From: Spirodela intermedia
Lineage: Eukaryota > Streptophyta > Magnoliopsida > Alismatales > Araceae
Direction: 5' to 3'
Length of the DNA stretch: 64,000 nt
Assembly: GCA_902729315.2 (NCBI GenBank)
Contig: LR746277.1
Span: 1,741,001 to 1,805,000, forward strand
Below are positions 50,901-61,330 of the stretch, piece by piece. A model generated the notes under the pieces. It made no database searches. It saw nothing but the letters and a program-made list of their open reading frames with translations, and was not told the origin of the DNA. Numbering within the stretch: the first letter of the stretch is position 1; every line of letters begins with the position of its first letter. A program made the position numbers and the translations under genes.

Positions 50901-53900
50901 AGAAGTGACTCCAAACACTTCTAGATTTGGCATACTGAGTTCACATCCCTCTGTTGCATTGGAAACTCTGCACAAGGAAGTTTCCAACATGACAATATCA
51001 TTATAAAATATTGCACATGTGTGAGCTCACATGCTTAAAACTTTTTGAAGCAGATTAAGGGTAGAATGGAAGGAACTCTGCAAGCACGAAAAGCCGATCA
51101 AATCTGTTAAAGGAACAAAGTGGGCAAACAAGAAGATCTTACTGAGTTTATGATGGACCGGATCTCAAAAGGAACTTTCATAAATACATATGCGAAATGT
51201 AGGGTCGAGAATCGCTTATCACCCAATCCGCCCGCTACAAGGAACGCTTGGAAACTCCCTGTTGAGAAGGTGTTCTTGATGTGTGTGCTGAAGGTGGATG
51301 TGATCTTGGTGTCAAAGATGGTATATCTATTCTTGACAACTATCAGGGCAAGGGATTTAGTAACATGTGTTTGTGTACGAAATGAAGTTATTGAGGAAGA
51401 TGAGGGATGGTGGTGTGAGTAGCTATCTAGAAGAGGATGTGCGCCAATAAAATATAATGGTTATTGGAAATGAGGAATTATCTCATGTCACAACACGACA
51501 TTATACAGAAACCAATTCAATTATCTGATCTGGACCTAAGGTGCTAGACTTGGAATACTTGAAATGCCATCAAACGCCTTTTGTATTTTGTGGGTAAATG
51601 AAAACTTCATTACGCCTATCACTGTGCGAACATGGATAATTTAAACGTGCTGAATACATCATCTTCTGTAATGGAGGACTACATCATTCTATGGCTTCAT
51701 ATGTTAGATGAGTTAAAGTCTAAGATGATCCAGCTGATTATGACTGTATAGGACGTGGTATATTCGAAAAGTAGTCTTTAACATGAATTTTAATATTTAT
51801 TTTTGTATTAGATTAAATTTCACTTGTAAGCCATCATATTCGAGGCTATTTTGGTGATTCTGTATTATTTCAAGTTCCATATAAGATCTGTACGCCTCAA
51901 GTAAGGTAAGTTTTATTTTTTAGAAACACAAGTATTAAATATCATTAAGATCCTATTTTGGCTTTGTAGATTGCATTGTATTATTTGTGAAAAGGAGATC
52001 TAAAATTTTCTTGTTTTTTCTTAGTCAGTCAGATTCTCCGAATATAGTTGCTATTTCAGAAAGTTAGAACCGACAGAGACAAACATAGGTAGGCCTCAAT
52101 TCCAGTTTGGAGATTGGGAAATTGAATTGAATATTTTCTCAATTTACATCAAGGGCAGAGAGGACTCCAGACTATTGAGACAGGACCCTCAGGATATATA
52201 CGAAGTTGAACAGTCATGGACGATTGCAATGATGATAAATACATCATCTGATCGAGAAAGCTGTTATGGGCAGTGGTATCTTTAAAGATGAAGATAAAGA
52301 TATCCACCCTGTAGAACAATACCAGCTTGTGATCTGATGCATGCATCTTCTTGAGGGTGCAATCTGATAACACTAACTTGCCCTTTTTGGGCTTTTGTAT
52401 TGACTAGAGGAGTTCAGAGTTTTAGCTTATTAATTATTGGGCATTTGGCAAGCGGGGAGAAATGAACTTTCTAAATAGGTTGAAAAGTCTGGCTATTTCT
52501 CATCCCGGCTGTTTTGGGCTACAGGATATAACAATAGGCGGTTCCAGGAAGCATTTAGGCTGTTGCGCGACTTCTGAGGCCAGTTTAAAACTAATGATGG
52601 ACTGGGGGGTGAGGCTAACTTTTTAGATTCAACTAACTCTATGATATTCCATAGGCTTTTTTATCTGTCTGGCTTTCCTTAACTCTACTAATGAACCTGA
52701 TTTTGCATATTTACAATCATTTTTTCGCACTGCTTTGGTACGTTGATAGAAGTTGCAGAGTCTCTTCTTCAGATCTCTTGTTCTCCCTTATCAGCTTTGA
52801 TTTCTACTCCTGAACTTATTGCACTTGATTTTTTAAATGATGTTAAATGAATCGTCTTTTTAGGTTCTGGCTGTAAAAAGGATAGATAGTGCAGCACTAT
52901 CATTACAGGAGGAAGATAATTTTCTTGAAGCTGTTTCTAGCATGTCTCGGCTTAGGCATGCAAACACTGTGACGCTGCTTGGCTACTGTGTTGAACATGG
53001 TCAACGACTTTTGGTCCATGAATACATAGGAAATGGAACTTTGCATGACATCTTGCACTTCACAGATGATGACAGAAGGCCTCTTACGTGGAATGGGCGT
53101 GTCAAGATCGCAACTGGCGTTGCTAGGGCTTTGGAGTAAGCACCAATTCTTGTGAATCTTTTTCTCGATGATTTTTTCTACTTGAATACTTTATAATCAG
53201 TTTTTGTCCAGGTATTTGCATGAAGTGTGCTTGCCTTCTGTTGCCCATAGAAACTTGAAGTCATCAAATATTCTGCTTGATGATGAACTTAATCCTTACT
53301 TGTCAGACTGTGGGTTAGCTGCCTTAACATCCAATACAGAGAGGCAGGTAAATTCTATTAACTGGCGAATCACAGATGTGGATTGTTCCAACTTTAAACA
53401 TTTTAGATACCATTGACGCTTGTTCTGTCAACAGGTTTCTGCCCAGATGATAGGTTCATTTGGCTACAGTGCTCCTGAGTTTGCAATGTCTGGGATTTAT
53501 AGTATAAAGAGTGACGTTTACAGCTTTGGAGTGGTGATGTTAGAATTGCTGACTGGTCGCAAGGCATTAGACAGGTCATCCTTCTTCCCCAGAAAAATAT
53601 CTTGATTATCTTTATGTTACCTTACCCCACAGGGGTTAATCTTATTTTGGTTGAATTCTATATTCTTCCCCGTGCTATTCAGTTCGAGGGTGAGATCAGA
53701 ACAGTCCCTTGTCAGATGGTCTGCTCCCCAGCTCCATGACATTGATGCATTAGCTAGAATGGTTGATCCAGCACTGAGGGGGATGTATCCTGTGAAGTCT
53801 GTTTCCCGGTTTGCTGATATCATTGCTCTATGCGTTCAGGTAGTTTTAATTGCTTTTTGTCTCCTTCCCCCAAAAACGGTCTCTTTTGTGTTTACTGGGG

Positions 53901-54287
53901 ATAAATATTATTTGTTTTGTCATTAATTTAGTGCCATCTTGTTTGATTTGACACTGTTTATGAATTGGATTAGATGATAAATAGCTTCATTTTCTTCTCT
54001 AGTGATTCTACAGACAGATCTTTTCATTTATAATCTAGTCCTGTAAGATCTTTTGTAGTTACCTTATTTTTCCAAAATTTTCTATTGCAAGTAATACTGG
54101 GAGGCACCTGCTTATCTAACCTAGGGAGATTTGTGGTTGATATCTATGGTTGTAGCCAGAGCCGGAGTTCCGTCCACCAATGTCTGAAGTAGTTCAAGCA
54201 TTGATTCGGTTAATGCAAAGGGCGAGCACAATCAGAAGGCGCTCTACAGATGATTTAGGATTCTCATACAAGATCCAGGAGCACTAA
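35955..54287 (+). CDS. SRF: STRUBBELIG-receptor-family LRR receptor kinase, complete, 17 exons, 732 aa
   Basis: Exons: 35955-36045, 36260-36392, 36479-36550, 36650-36715, 36786-36857, 36955-37026, 40764-40835, 40943-41008, 41087-41152, 41230-41555, 46453-46521, 50385-50641, 52864-53135, 53212-53347, 53435-53574, 53683-53839, 54156-54287. Total 2199 bases, all phases consistent. Order: signal peptide (1-25, ending VGAA), SUB domain with [15 protein letters not shown] and [14 protein letters not shown], LRRs encoded one per 66- or 72-base exon, proline-rich juxtamembrane stretch ([14 protein letters not shown]), membrane segment about 295-320, kinase domain from about 437. Kinase: loop GEGSLG (438-443), K459, HRN at 557-559 where active kinases have HRD, DCG for DFG (577-579), APEF. 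Loss of the catalytic aspartate and the overall layout are typical of SRF proteins, which act as atypical cell-surface signalling receptors. Closest to the SRF6/7/8 type by layout (inference). Large introns 6, 10, 11 and 12 hold transposons or unassigned DNA. An in-frame ATG at 35895 would add 20 residues. Confidence 0.95.
37027..40763 (+). other. 3.7-kb intron 6 of SRF
   Basis: The exons on both sides encode adjacent LRRs and join in phase. Apart from the short tandem repeat at 38761-38838 and AT-rich sequence I see no exon, no LTR pair and no transposase motif. Small open frames (for example 37296-37523) were not recognised. Confidence 0.65.
38761..38838. repeat. Short tandem repeat, about 4 units of 20-22 bases
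   Basis: Units begin GTTGACAGCTACAG (38761), CTTGGCACCTACAGT (38781), GTTGACACCTACAGT (38802) and ATTGACATCTGTGG (38824). The units are imperfect, and the array is within SRF intron 6. Confidence 0.7.
41556..42973 (+). other. SRF intron 10, part left of the Copia element
   Basis: T-rich intron sequence; the open frames at 41585-42133 are low-complexity T-rich products. A more GC-balanced patch at 42200-42460 is unassigned. No exon is expected, because exons 41230-41555 and 46453-46521 join in phase (GGA ACG GAC AAA G / AA TGG). Confidence 0.6.
44308..44688 (+). mobile_element. Gypsy-family solo LTR nested inside the Copia element
   Basis: Begins TGTTAGGATCATAACAG and ends CTGCTGTGTCA. It has CCTATAAATA (TATA-like), a C-run, CCTTGTAGCCTTAG, and repeated GTGGACTCAGGGA/GTGGACTCTAG leader phrases. 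It matches the LTR at 57318-57519 and the leader parts of other copies to the right. It separates the Copia gag knuckle from the Copia RT, so it inserted later than the Copia element. No clear 5-bp duplication was found at its ends. Confidence 0.8.
45124..45275 (+). repeat. 76-base tandem duplication within Copia RT
   Basis: Two adjacent copies (45124-45199 and 45200-45275), each starting ATACACAACTAGATA and running through GCATATGAAGTCTGTG and CTTCATGC. The first encodes QLDIAYEV then ISHFMHS, a conserved RT segment, and the second repeats it out of frame (76 is not a multiple of 3). About 90% identical. Confidence 0.9.
48562..49912 (+). mobile_element. Small TRIM-like LTR element in SRF intron 11
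   Basis: The 5' LTR is 48562-48747 and the 3' LTR 49781-49912. They align through AAATTATGTAAAA, GTTTTGCAAAATT, CTCCCTA-ATAATGGG, GGTGAATGAATCTTGAGGTGG-like sequence and a CAACA end; the 3' copy lacks about 40 bases near the end. Directly after the 5' LTR, TGATATAAGAGTGGGT is a decayed Met-tRNA primer site (TGGTATCAGAGC type). The purine tract TTGAGGGGGAG precedes the 3' LTR. The internal 1.03 kb encodes no recognisable protein. No target duplication was found. Confidence 0.82.
50642..52863 (+). other. 2.2-kb intron 12 of SRF
   Basis: The intron splits the kinase between the glycine-loop exon (ending MANGK) and the lysine exon (starting VLAVKR). The open frame at 51120-51422 was not recognised. 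A decayed insertion at 51060-51800 is possible, but no ends were identified. Confidence 0.6.
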
Positions 54288-54588
54288 CCCTTTGAAACAT
54301 CCCTGTAAACTCAAGTTATGTTGATAAACATTGAGTGACCCAGACATATTACATATTGCAGCTGTTTGTGCCCTTGACATATTTCACTGCAATTCTTTCG
54401 CAAATAATCTGTGCTAGGTCCTGAACAATGAGCATCAATGTTACCCTATTCTGATTGCCACCATGTTTAAGCTTCTCTTTGAATGAATTTGTATAGTTTG
54501 TCATAAATTTGATCAATTTTGATTTTAATATATTCTCTGAGACAAAAAAAAAAATTACGTATTTCCATGTGCAGTCACTTGTTCTCTT

Positions 54589-54789
54589 CCAATTATTGAT
54601 CTTATGGGATCATTAACAAGCTATCTAGCATTTGAGGTAGATCCATAATTTATCAAATAAGAGAGTCACTGATCTACTAAAATTATTGTGTTTTTCATAA
54701 GGAGAATATTTGGAAACCAAAGTTAGTGACCTTTGTAAATTGGACGCAGGCTAAGAAAAGCCTATTCATCCCATAAGATCAATAATTGG
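54589..54789. repeat. Perfect 20-bp inverted repeat with 161-base spacer, MITE-like
   Basis: CCAATTATTGATCTTATGGG at 54589-54608 and its exact reverse complement at 54770-54789 bound a 201-base AT-rich segment, 302 bases past the SRF stop. No target duplication is visible at the ends (CTCTT and CACAA). It could be a miniature inverted-repeat element or part of a larger old insertion. Confidence 0.8.
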
Positions 54790-54885
54790 CACAAGCTAAT
54801 ACGAGAATCAAAACAATTGGTGTGTTAAGCAATCATCCAATAGATTAGTGTGTTAAGTAAGAATCAAGACAATTGGCACAATGAT

Positions 54886-55309
54886 GCAGTGAAACTTGGG
54901 GGTCGAAGACGTGTTAAACATGCTCTAATGGTTGTCTTTTCTCTCTGAATCTACAGTTGAAGAGGAGAGGTCCCTTGAGTCTATATGGGGTGATTCTGAA
55001 TCCACAGAATCAAGAACAGATTCCCTGAGTCCACAAGGGTATTGAATTTTAAATAAAATTTAAATTTAAAATCAAATTTTAGCTGAAATTTAAATTTCGG
55101 ATGAAATTGAATTTTGAATTTGAAATTTAAATTTAAATTTAAATTCAGATGAAATTCGAAAAATAATAAAAATATATAGGGGGCTAATTTCGTAATTGGG
55201 TCAGTTAAGTAAATTGGACTTGAAGCTGCAACAGTAAGGGGCTTCAAGGTGTATCAATATTGAGCTTCAGGCTTCTTTAGTAGTGGGCTTCAGGGTTTTG
55301 GCTGCATCA
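54886..55309 (-). mobile_element. Gypsy LTR, reverse orientation
   Basis: On the minus strand it begins TGATGCAGCCAAAACCCTG and carries the repeated CTGAAGCCCACTAC / CTTGAAGCCCC motifs of U3. An AT-rich AAATTTAAATTT tract (55040-55150) follows, then the leader phrases CTTGTGGACTCAGGGAA and GATTCTGTGGATTCAGAATC, ending CACTGCATCA. It matches the plus-oriented LTR at 61331-61885. No target duplication. Confidence 0.8.
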
Positions 55310-55988
55310 GTCTCTCATTCTTGAAAAGGACTTGTCTTGAAGTTTGTACTTTGCTTCAGATAATACTCATAGATATCTATAACATTGAATGTGGATGATA
55401 TTTCTATTATCTCTTATAAGTCAATGACATATGTATTGTCATTTTTTGAAGAACTTTAAATGGATCATACTTTCGTGAGCTGAATTTATGATAATTTACT
55501 GCTGACAATCTTCTTTTTCTATCTGCCTTTATATAGGCCTTCAAAATGAGTACCTCAGGTTACAATGGGAGCCTTTATATAAACTTAGAAAAGAGGTTGA
55601 GTGCTCCCCAAAAGGAGGATCCTAACAGATTATGGGGACAAAGTTTGACTAACTCTGAAATGACTTAAAACAAATTGATAAATTGAGATCTCAAAAAGAT
55701 TCTTTAAAATATTCTGACTAAATCTGAAATGACTTAAAATAAACTCTGCCAATTACAAATCTTGAGCAGAACTTAGGTACAAACTCTGACAGTCAGAGAT
55801 CCTGAACAGAACTTAGGTATAAACCTTTTAGAAGTAAAAAGACATAATGTGGGCCTAAATTCGAATCTCCAGCCCACTGGTCACATATGTAGGTTCTTTT
55901 TTTGAACTTTTCACTTTATGGCCAAAATTCAGGATAAGTCAGCCAAAATTCCAAGTAGACACTTCAACTTGTGTCTTAGGCTACATCA
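55310..55988 (-). mobile_element. Gypsy LTR-like sequence, reverse orientation
   Basis: On the minus strand it starts TGATGTAGCCTAAGACACAAG and shares about 250 bases with the plus-oriented piece at 60458-60760 (GTTGAAGTGTC, CCAGTGGGCTG, CTCTGACTGTCAGA). A second LTR-like start, TGTTAGGATCCTCC, lies at 55627. It contains two TATATAAAGG boxes, each near CCCATTGTAACCTGAG-type sequence. Possibly two LTRs joined or nested. Confidence 0.65.
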
Positions 55989-56734
55989 ATTAGTTTCCTA
56001 ATTTCTACTGAAATTCAAATTTTCAAACCCAAATTCGAAATTAAAATATTCGTTTGAAATTCAAAATTCATCCAAAATTCAAATTTTTGCTTGAACTTCA
56101 AAATTTCATCTGAATTTCAGATTATCATTTGAAATTCAAAGTTTATGAGAAAATTAAAATTCAGCCAAAATTTATGCTAAAATTAAATCTTTATGCTGAA
56201 ATTCATTCCACCAACCTGAGATATGTCATTTATCTCTGAAAAATCATATGCTCGTTTTGTTGATGCTATCAGTTACTGAATTAGCAGCACCCATTCTATA
56301 CACAATTTTATCACTCATTTTCTTTGAAGTAAATTTTGGTTCTTCTGAATTTAAACTTTTCGAATCTATTCTACTTCCATTTTTTCTATACTTTTCTTCT
56401 TGTCTTCTTTGTGTCTGAAAATTTTTTCAGAGACTGAAACGTGAACTCTTAAGCATCTCTATAAAACACATTGATTTTTTTAGAATTATATGTTGGATTC
56501 ACTTGAAATACCCAAGGTCATCCTAACAAATAATGACAAAAGTCCAAAAGTCCAAAAGTCCACCAAACAGTTTCTTTTTTCAATCGTACATACGAATCAC
56601 AGTGTCTCCCAGTCTTTAACCCCTATTTTTTAATCATATCGGAGGAAACATAATTTGCACTAATCCTATAGTGAATAATAACATCAACATGGCCTATATT
56701 CATAAAAACATGCATTTTTGGGGCTACAATGGGG
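55989..56734. other. AT-rich repeat-derived DNA
   Basis: Dense repetition of GAAATTCAAATTT-like words at 56000-56210, the same words as in the U3 region of the LTRs at 55030-55160, 58685-58735 and 61440-61540. The remainder to 56734 has no recognised feature. Confidence 0.55.
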
Positions 56735-57585
56735 GATCTATTAAGGTCCTAGAAAATAGAGAGAAGAAAACAAAATAAATCATCCTGTGAAAAAGACGGA
56801 TTCTGTTAGAAGCCCCCTAAGAAATAGGAACGCCTTAAACAGACTAGGGGGATGTTTGACATGAATTAAATGTGTTAATTGTAGAATATAGGCTCACTAA
56901 GTATGTGACTAAATCTCTTAGTGGACCATTTGAAGCTAAATTTAGGCAAAAAATGATGTACCCCAGAAACAGCTGTAAAATGAGGAATGGAAGTTTTTGA
57001 CCCAGGTGGAGCAAGTAATAATATCTTCATCGAAAACGCTAACAAAGAAATAAAATCAACTGCAATGAAGTTTTAAACCATCTCAGATGAATCAGCGACT
57101 CAAGAGATGTGAAGACTATCCTCTGCCCAAATTCAACTTCAAGTAGTTCACTAAGAAATTTGGTCACATGTTTAGTGAGCCTAAACCTTACAATTCAAAT
57201 ATTTTCTTCATGTAAAATATCCCCTATTCTGTTTAGAGCATTCATATTTCTTACGGGCCTTTCAACAGAATCCTCCTATTCGACAGGAAGGTGTAATCAA
57301 TTTTATTCTCCCTATTTCTAGGATCTTAACAGATTTTCCCCTTTATAAGTTCGTTATAACTAATTTTTGGTCTATAAATAAGTCCCCCTTGTAACCCCAA
57401 GGAGGCACGTTTTTATGAATACATTTTAGAGCTCTCTTCCCTTTTGGAGGTTCTTCCCTATTACTGGTAGACTCAGGGAGCCATTTAGAGATTCTCTCCT
57501 TCATATTTCCGCTCTGTCAAAAGATAGTCTTCACATCTCTTGAGTCTCTGATTTACTTGAGTTGGTGTAAACCTTCATTGCATTT
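56735..57585. repeat. Large imperfect palindrome of Gypsy sequence
   Basis: 56735-56975 is the inverted counterpart of about 57090-57345: for example AGGCTCACTAAGTATGTGAC and GTCACATGTTTAGTGAGCCT, and ACGGATTCTGTTAGAAG and CTTTCAACAGAATCC. A second arm pair, 57058-57120 and 57521-57585, shares GACTCAAGAGATGTGAAGAC with its complement. Two opposite fragments of the same element family explain most of this. Confidence 0.75.
57318..57519 (+). mobile_element. Gypsy LTR, shortened
   Basis: Begins at CTAGGATCTTAACAG (the TGTTAGGATC start is mutated), with TCTATAAATAAG and CCCCCTTGTAACCCCAAGG, then GGTTCTTCCC and TAGACTCAGGGAGCC, ending GCTCTGTCA. It matches the solo LTR at 44308-44688 but has lost part of the leader. 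Confidence 0.7.
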
Positions 57586-57589
57586 TATT

Positions 57590-58034
57590 CTGAGAAAATT
57601 TAACAACATCATAATCGTTCCTTATCCACTCAATTCTATTACTTTTCAGTTTTCAGCCCCAAGTTCTTTATTTTTGAAGAAGAAAAAATATTTTCACTAC
57701 TACGAGAATAAATAGTCACATCACATACTTCTCATCAAAGTATTAAAAGTTTTTTTTTGTCAATCATCAAAACGTGCTTTTTCTTTTCCTTAACTGTGCT
57801 GAAAAACTCAATTTCTTTTATTAGGTGTAAACAAAAACTTCTCACTATTTTGTAAAAAACATAATGATGTGGATGTTTTGCAATGGTCTACCCAAAAGTA
57901 GATTACAGGGATCCATCTCAAGAACATCATAATCCTTCTTTGTCCACCAAATTCTATATAATGTGGATGTTTTTCACAGAATATTATCAGCCCCAAGTTC
58001 TGTATTATCAAATGAGAAATAATATTTTATCTAC
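57590..58034. mobile_element. Gypsy internal fragments in reverse orientation
   Basis: Reverse-complement similarity to 60870-61130 on the plus strand, for example AATGTGGATGTTTTTCACAG here against CTGAAAAACATCCGCATCAT there, and CACTATTTTGTAAAAAACAT against TTTTACAAAAATAGTG. The word around CAATTCTATTACTTTTCAG is also repeated at 57628 and 57950. No frame survives. Confidence 0.6.
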
Positions 58035-58500
58035 TGTGAGAACCAAACCCTAAAACCCACTACTTAAGAAGCCTTAAGCCCAGTGTTGATGCATCTTGAA
58101 GCCCATCACTATGCCCCACTCTACTTAACTAGCCATATTACAAAATAAGGCCCATATATCTAGTATTATCAGTTTTCCAATTTTATCTGAAATTTAAAAT
58201 AAGCCATTCCCTCAGTTTTCATGCTGTCAAGTGGTATCATAGGAAGATTTAGATTTACCAGATGTCATGAGGTAAAGGGATTCACAGCATTGAAAATGAA
58301 AGTTCTGAGGTATGTCCTATTTAGATATCCAAGTTTGCTGCCTTAAAAATTAATATGGAAAATAATTTTGAGGATTCATTGCAGGAATGTCTGCAATAGA
58401 ATGTCAATGTTGCGGTCAAACTGGTCAAAAAAATAAATGATAGAAGAAGCTCAAACAGTAAATCTGATTATGATGATTCCAGAAATTTTTGAGTAAAACC
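58035..58500 (+). mobile_element. Gypsy LTR (deleted), primer site and gag start
   Basis: The LTR is 58035-58229, from TGTGAGAACCAAACCC to CATGCTGTCA; the leader part is deleted. Primer site TGGTATCATAGG at 58232. The gag start reads ATG TCA TGA GGT at 58262; intact relatives have CGA at the third codon. Further on, the translated words IECQCCGQTGQ (near 58400) parallel IECVSCGQTGK at 62090. Confidence 0.75.
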
Positions 58501-58552
58501 TCATTTGCCTAGAAGAATTAGGTGTAGAGATTTTTAAATAAAAATAGAATAA

Positions 58553-58983
58553 TGCTGCCAAAACCCTGAAGCCCGGTGTTGATGGACCTTGGAGCCCGAT
58601 ACAGTTGCAGCCTGAAGCCGACTTTACGTGATGCACACTGAAGCGCATTACTGTTACAGCTTCAAACCCACCTACCTAATTTTATTATTTTTTGAGTTTT
58701 ATTTGAAATTCAAATTTTAATTTTAATTTGTTATTAGAGACCTGTGTTCTTCACCGTGTGTTGTTTCTAGGCCTATATAAAGGCCCCCATTGTAACCTGA
58801 GTTACTCACTAGTTTTTCTTGAACCAGTTTTCTCCACAGTGAGAACCTTCTCTTCTTACTTGTAGATTCAGGCACTCCCTTGTCAATTCAAGGCTTGATT
58901 CAGAATCAGGTTTCGTCCCCAGGATTGCAGCTTTGTGGATTAAAACACATATCTTCTCTACCTTCCATGTTCCTATTGCGTCA
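58553..58983 (+). mobile_element. Gypsy LTR
   Basis: Begins TGCTGCCAAAACCCTGAAGC and ends CCTATTGCGTCA. U3 carries repeated CTGAAGCCC / CTTGGAGCCCG / CTGAAGCGC words. TATA box CTATATAAAGG at about 58772, then CCCATTGTAACCTGAG. A decayed primer site (GTTGTTATCACATCAAG) follows directly. Confidence 0.8.
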
Positions 58984-60357
58984 GTTGTTATCACATCAAG
59001 TGAACGTTTAACTCAAGGTTCAAAACTGTCACGAGGTACATCTGTTCTTATTGGTGATAATGATTCACCTGAAGTTTCTCCTATCTCAAAATCAGATTTT
59101 TATTATTTTCCAGGATTTAGTAGATGAAAAATTTGATGATATTAGTGATACCTTGAAACAACTTCTTGTAGGAATTAGTGTATTAGATACTCATTCATCT
59201 CTAGTTGTACAAAAAGTCATCAAAAAGTCATTCATGTCAAATCTTCATCAAAAAATCTCTGTTCGTCAGGTTCTACAAGTTCTAAATTAAGATTTCACGA
59301 AGATAATTTTTGAGAATTTCATATGAAGATTGTTAACCATGTTTTAATAGGAACTTGAAGATTGAGGAGTTCTTAGATTGAAAAGATATTATGTTGAAGA
59401 GTTCTTAAATTGAAGAGATCTTACATTGAAGAGTTCTTAGATTGAAAATTTCTCATGAAAAATAAAAGCTATTGGCAACTGAAGGGTGGAGCCTCTCCAT
59501 GGCAGGATCCATAACAGACCACATGTACGAGGGCAGCCAAAGAACTTGTACGAATATGAGAGAAAATGAAAAAACTCTTGAAAGGTAATAGATAAGTTTC
59601 CAAATAGATTTTTGAACAAATTTTATATCAACAGTATTAAAAAAGCAGACAAGGGAATAGATCAGTTATTCATTATGCTGAAAATTTTATTTTTATCTCC
59701 TCAAATTGACTTGACAGAATCCGAGTAACATATGATTTCAAGATTTAAAGGTGATCTCAGTTGGAAAATTGAAGACTAAGTAGCTTTACATTCATTTTTC
59801 AAGCTTAATGACATTCTAATGGCTGCAGAGTGTGCTCAAGCCAGAAAGAGGAAGATCTACAGTTCTTTTACACCACATAACGGAGGACTGAATCAATGTT
59901 CTGTCAGATCAAGTAGAGCAAAACCTTCTGACCAAGTCTCTACTAACAAAAATCATTATACTGCTAATCTCAATCCTAAAGTTGGACAGGAATCAGATAT
60001 CTGTGCTAAATTTGACAATGTAAACCTTGCAGATTCTATTGAATTGGAAACAGAATATGAAGAATCAGAAATTAAAGGTGAGGTAGAAGAAAATTTTATT
60101 GAATTTGATACTAAAGATGTACTGTCTCATTCACTTGTAGTCAAAAGCTTGATGTATTCGCCAAGAAGAAAAGACGACCCAGAGCACCATAATATTTTTA
60201 GAATAAGGTGTACTGTGAAAATAATCATTTATAGTGCCAGTAAATATCTGAATGTGACAGAGAACATTCTCTCTTCAAACCATTATCCATATCAAATTGG
60301 GGTGATCAAGAATGAAATAGGAACTAAACTTTTCAGAAACTTGTGTAATTAAATTTT
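58984..60357 (+). pseudogene. Ty3/Gypsy gag-protease remnant
   Basis: The expected start is CTG TCA CGA GGT at 59026 (ATG lost). Recognisable translated words: LVDEKFDDISDTLKQLL (59118-59170), LKIEEFLD near 59355, LKGGASPW and EKMKKLLKG (59479-59590), all hallmarks of plant Gypsy gag. A 177-codon open frame at 59819-60352 carries an acidic linker and then DVLSHSLVVKSL, HNIFRIRCT and HYPYQIGVIKNE, matching the aspartic-protease region of Gypsy polyproteins; the catalytic DSG is not seen. Several stops upstream; non-functional. Confidence 0.82.
59361..59454 (+). repeat. Three-copy tandem repeat inside gag
   Basis: Units starting ATTGAGGAGTTCTTAGATTG (59361), GTTGAAGAGTTCTTAAATTG (59393) and ATTGAAGAGTTCTTAGATTG (59425), period about 32 bases. 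It expands the gag segment encoding IEEFLD and breaks the reading frame. Confidence 0.85.
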
Positions 60358-60457
60358 CAATTGGCAAGATAAAAATGGTAAAAAAAATATTTTTGCTCTA
60401 ATGCAAGAAAGTGATTTTGGCAGACGAGAGAAGGAGAACACAAAAGCTAAAGTAATA

Positions 60458-60870
60458 TGATGTAGCCCAACACAAAAGTTAAAGTGTCAACTTCGAATTT
60501 ACGCCCAGTTATCCTGCTTTTGGGCCATAACGTAAAAAGTGCAAAAAAAGGGGACCCACATATGTCACCAGTGGGCTGAAGGTTGGAGTTTGGGCCCACT
60601 TTATGTCCTTTCACATTTAGAAGGTACTTTATGTCTAATTCTGTCAAGAAGGGACCTTAATGTGGTTCAGTCTGTATCTAAGATCTGTTCACGATCTCTG
60701 ACTGTCAGATTCTTTACCTAAGATCTGCACAGGGTCTGTAAGTGTCAGAGTCTGTCTTAGGAGATGTTAGAATAGTGTTAGAGGATTTGTGCATGTTCTC
60801 TGTCAGTTAGATGTGATTATTGATTCTGACAGTAGTGAAAATCTTAGTCCTTTGAGCAAACCAAAATTGG
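60458..60870 (+). mobile_element. LTR-like insertion in the Gypsy remnant
   Basis: Starts TGATGTAGCCCAACACAAAAG and matches the reverse-oriented stretch at 55640-55988 over about 250 bases. It interrupts the protease region to its left and the RT fragment to its right. The right end is unclear. Confidence 0.6.
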
Positions 60871-61196
60871 GGCTAAAAACTGAAAAACATCCGCATCATT
60901 TAGAATTGGGTGAAGATAAATTTCAAAGGGAAAAGTTTATTTTGACGAAATGAGCTATCATGTTGTTGTGACGACTGCCTGTCATCTAAATTTCATTTAG
61001 ATGCAACTTTACTGGGCAAAAATAGTCATTATATTTTTTTTACAAAAATAGTGAAAAGTTTTTTTACGCCCACTAAAAAAATAAATTATTCAGCACAGTT
61101 AATGAAAAAAGAGTAAGAAATAACGATTTACAAAAGAGGAACTTTGTAATACATGAAAAGAAATTTTTTGAATTATTTATGCTGGTTTAAAACGAG

Positions 61197-61330
61197 AATG
61201 ATTCTTGGAGAGGGTTTGCAACATTTACCAGATTATAGAATGATCCCTGAAGATTTTGCATGAGCAACTTAGAAAGTGGTTACAGAAACGATTAATTCGT
61301 GAGAGTTGTTCCATTCATTACCTGGACGAA
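61197..61330 (+). pseudogene. Ty3/Gypsy reverse transcriptase N-terminal fragment
   Basis: In one frame GLQHLPDYRMIPEDF and, one frameshift later, QLRKWLQKRLIRES. These match the start of plant Gypsy RT (family pattern LPHYRM followed by ELLxKGxIRES). The fragment stops where the next LTR begins at 61331. Confidence 0.75.

Noticed and set aside
59819-60352. 177-codon frame as a host gene
   Set aside because: Its C-terminal half matches the protease region of Gypsy polyproteins and it sits directly after a Gypsy LTR and gag remnant.
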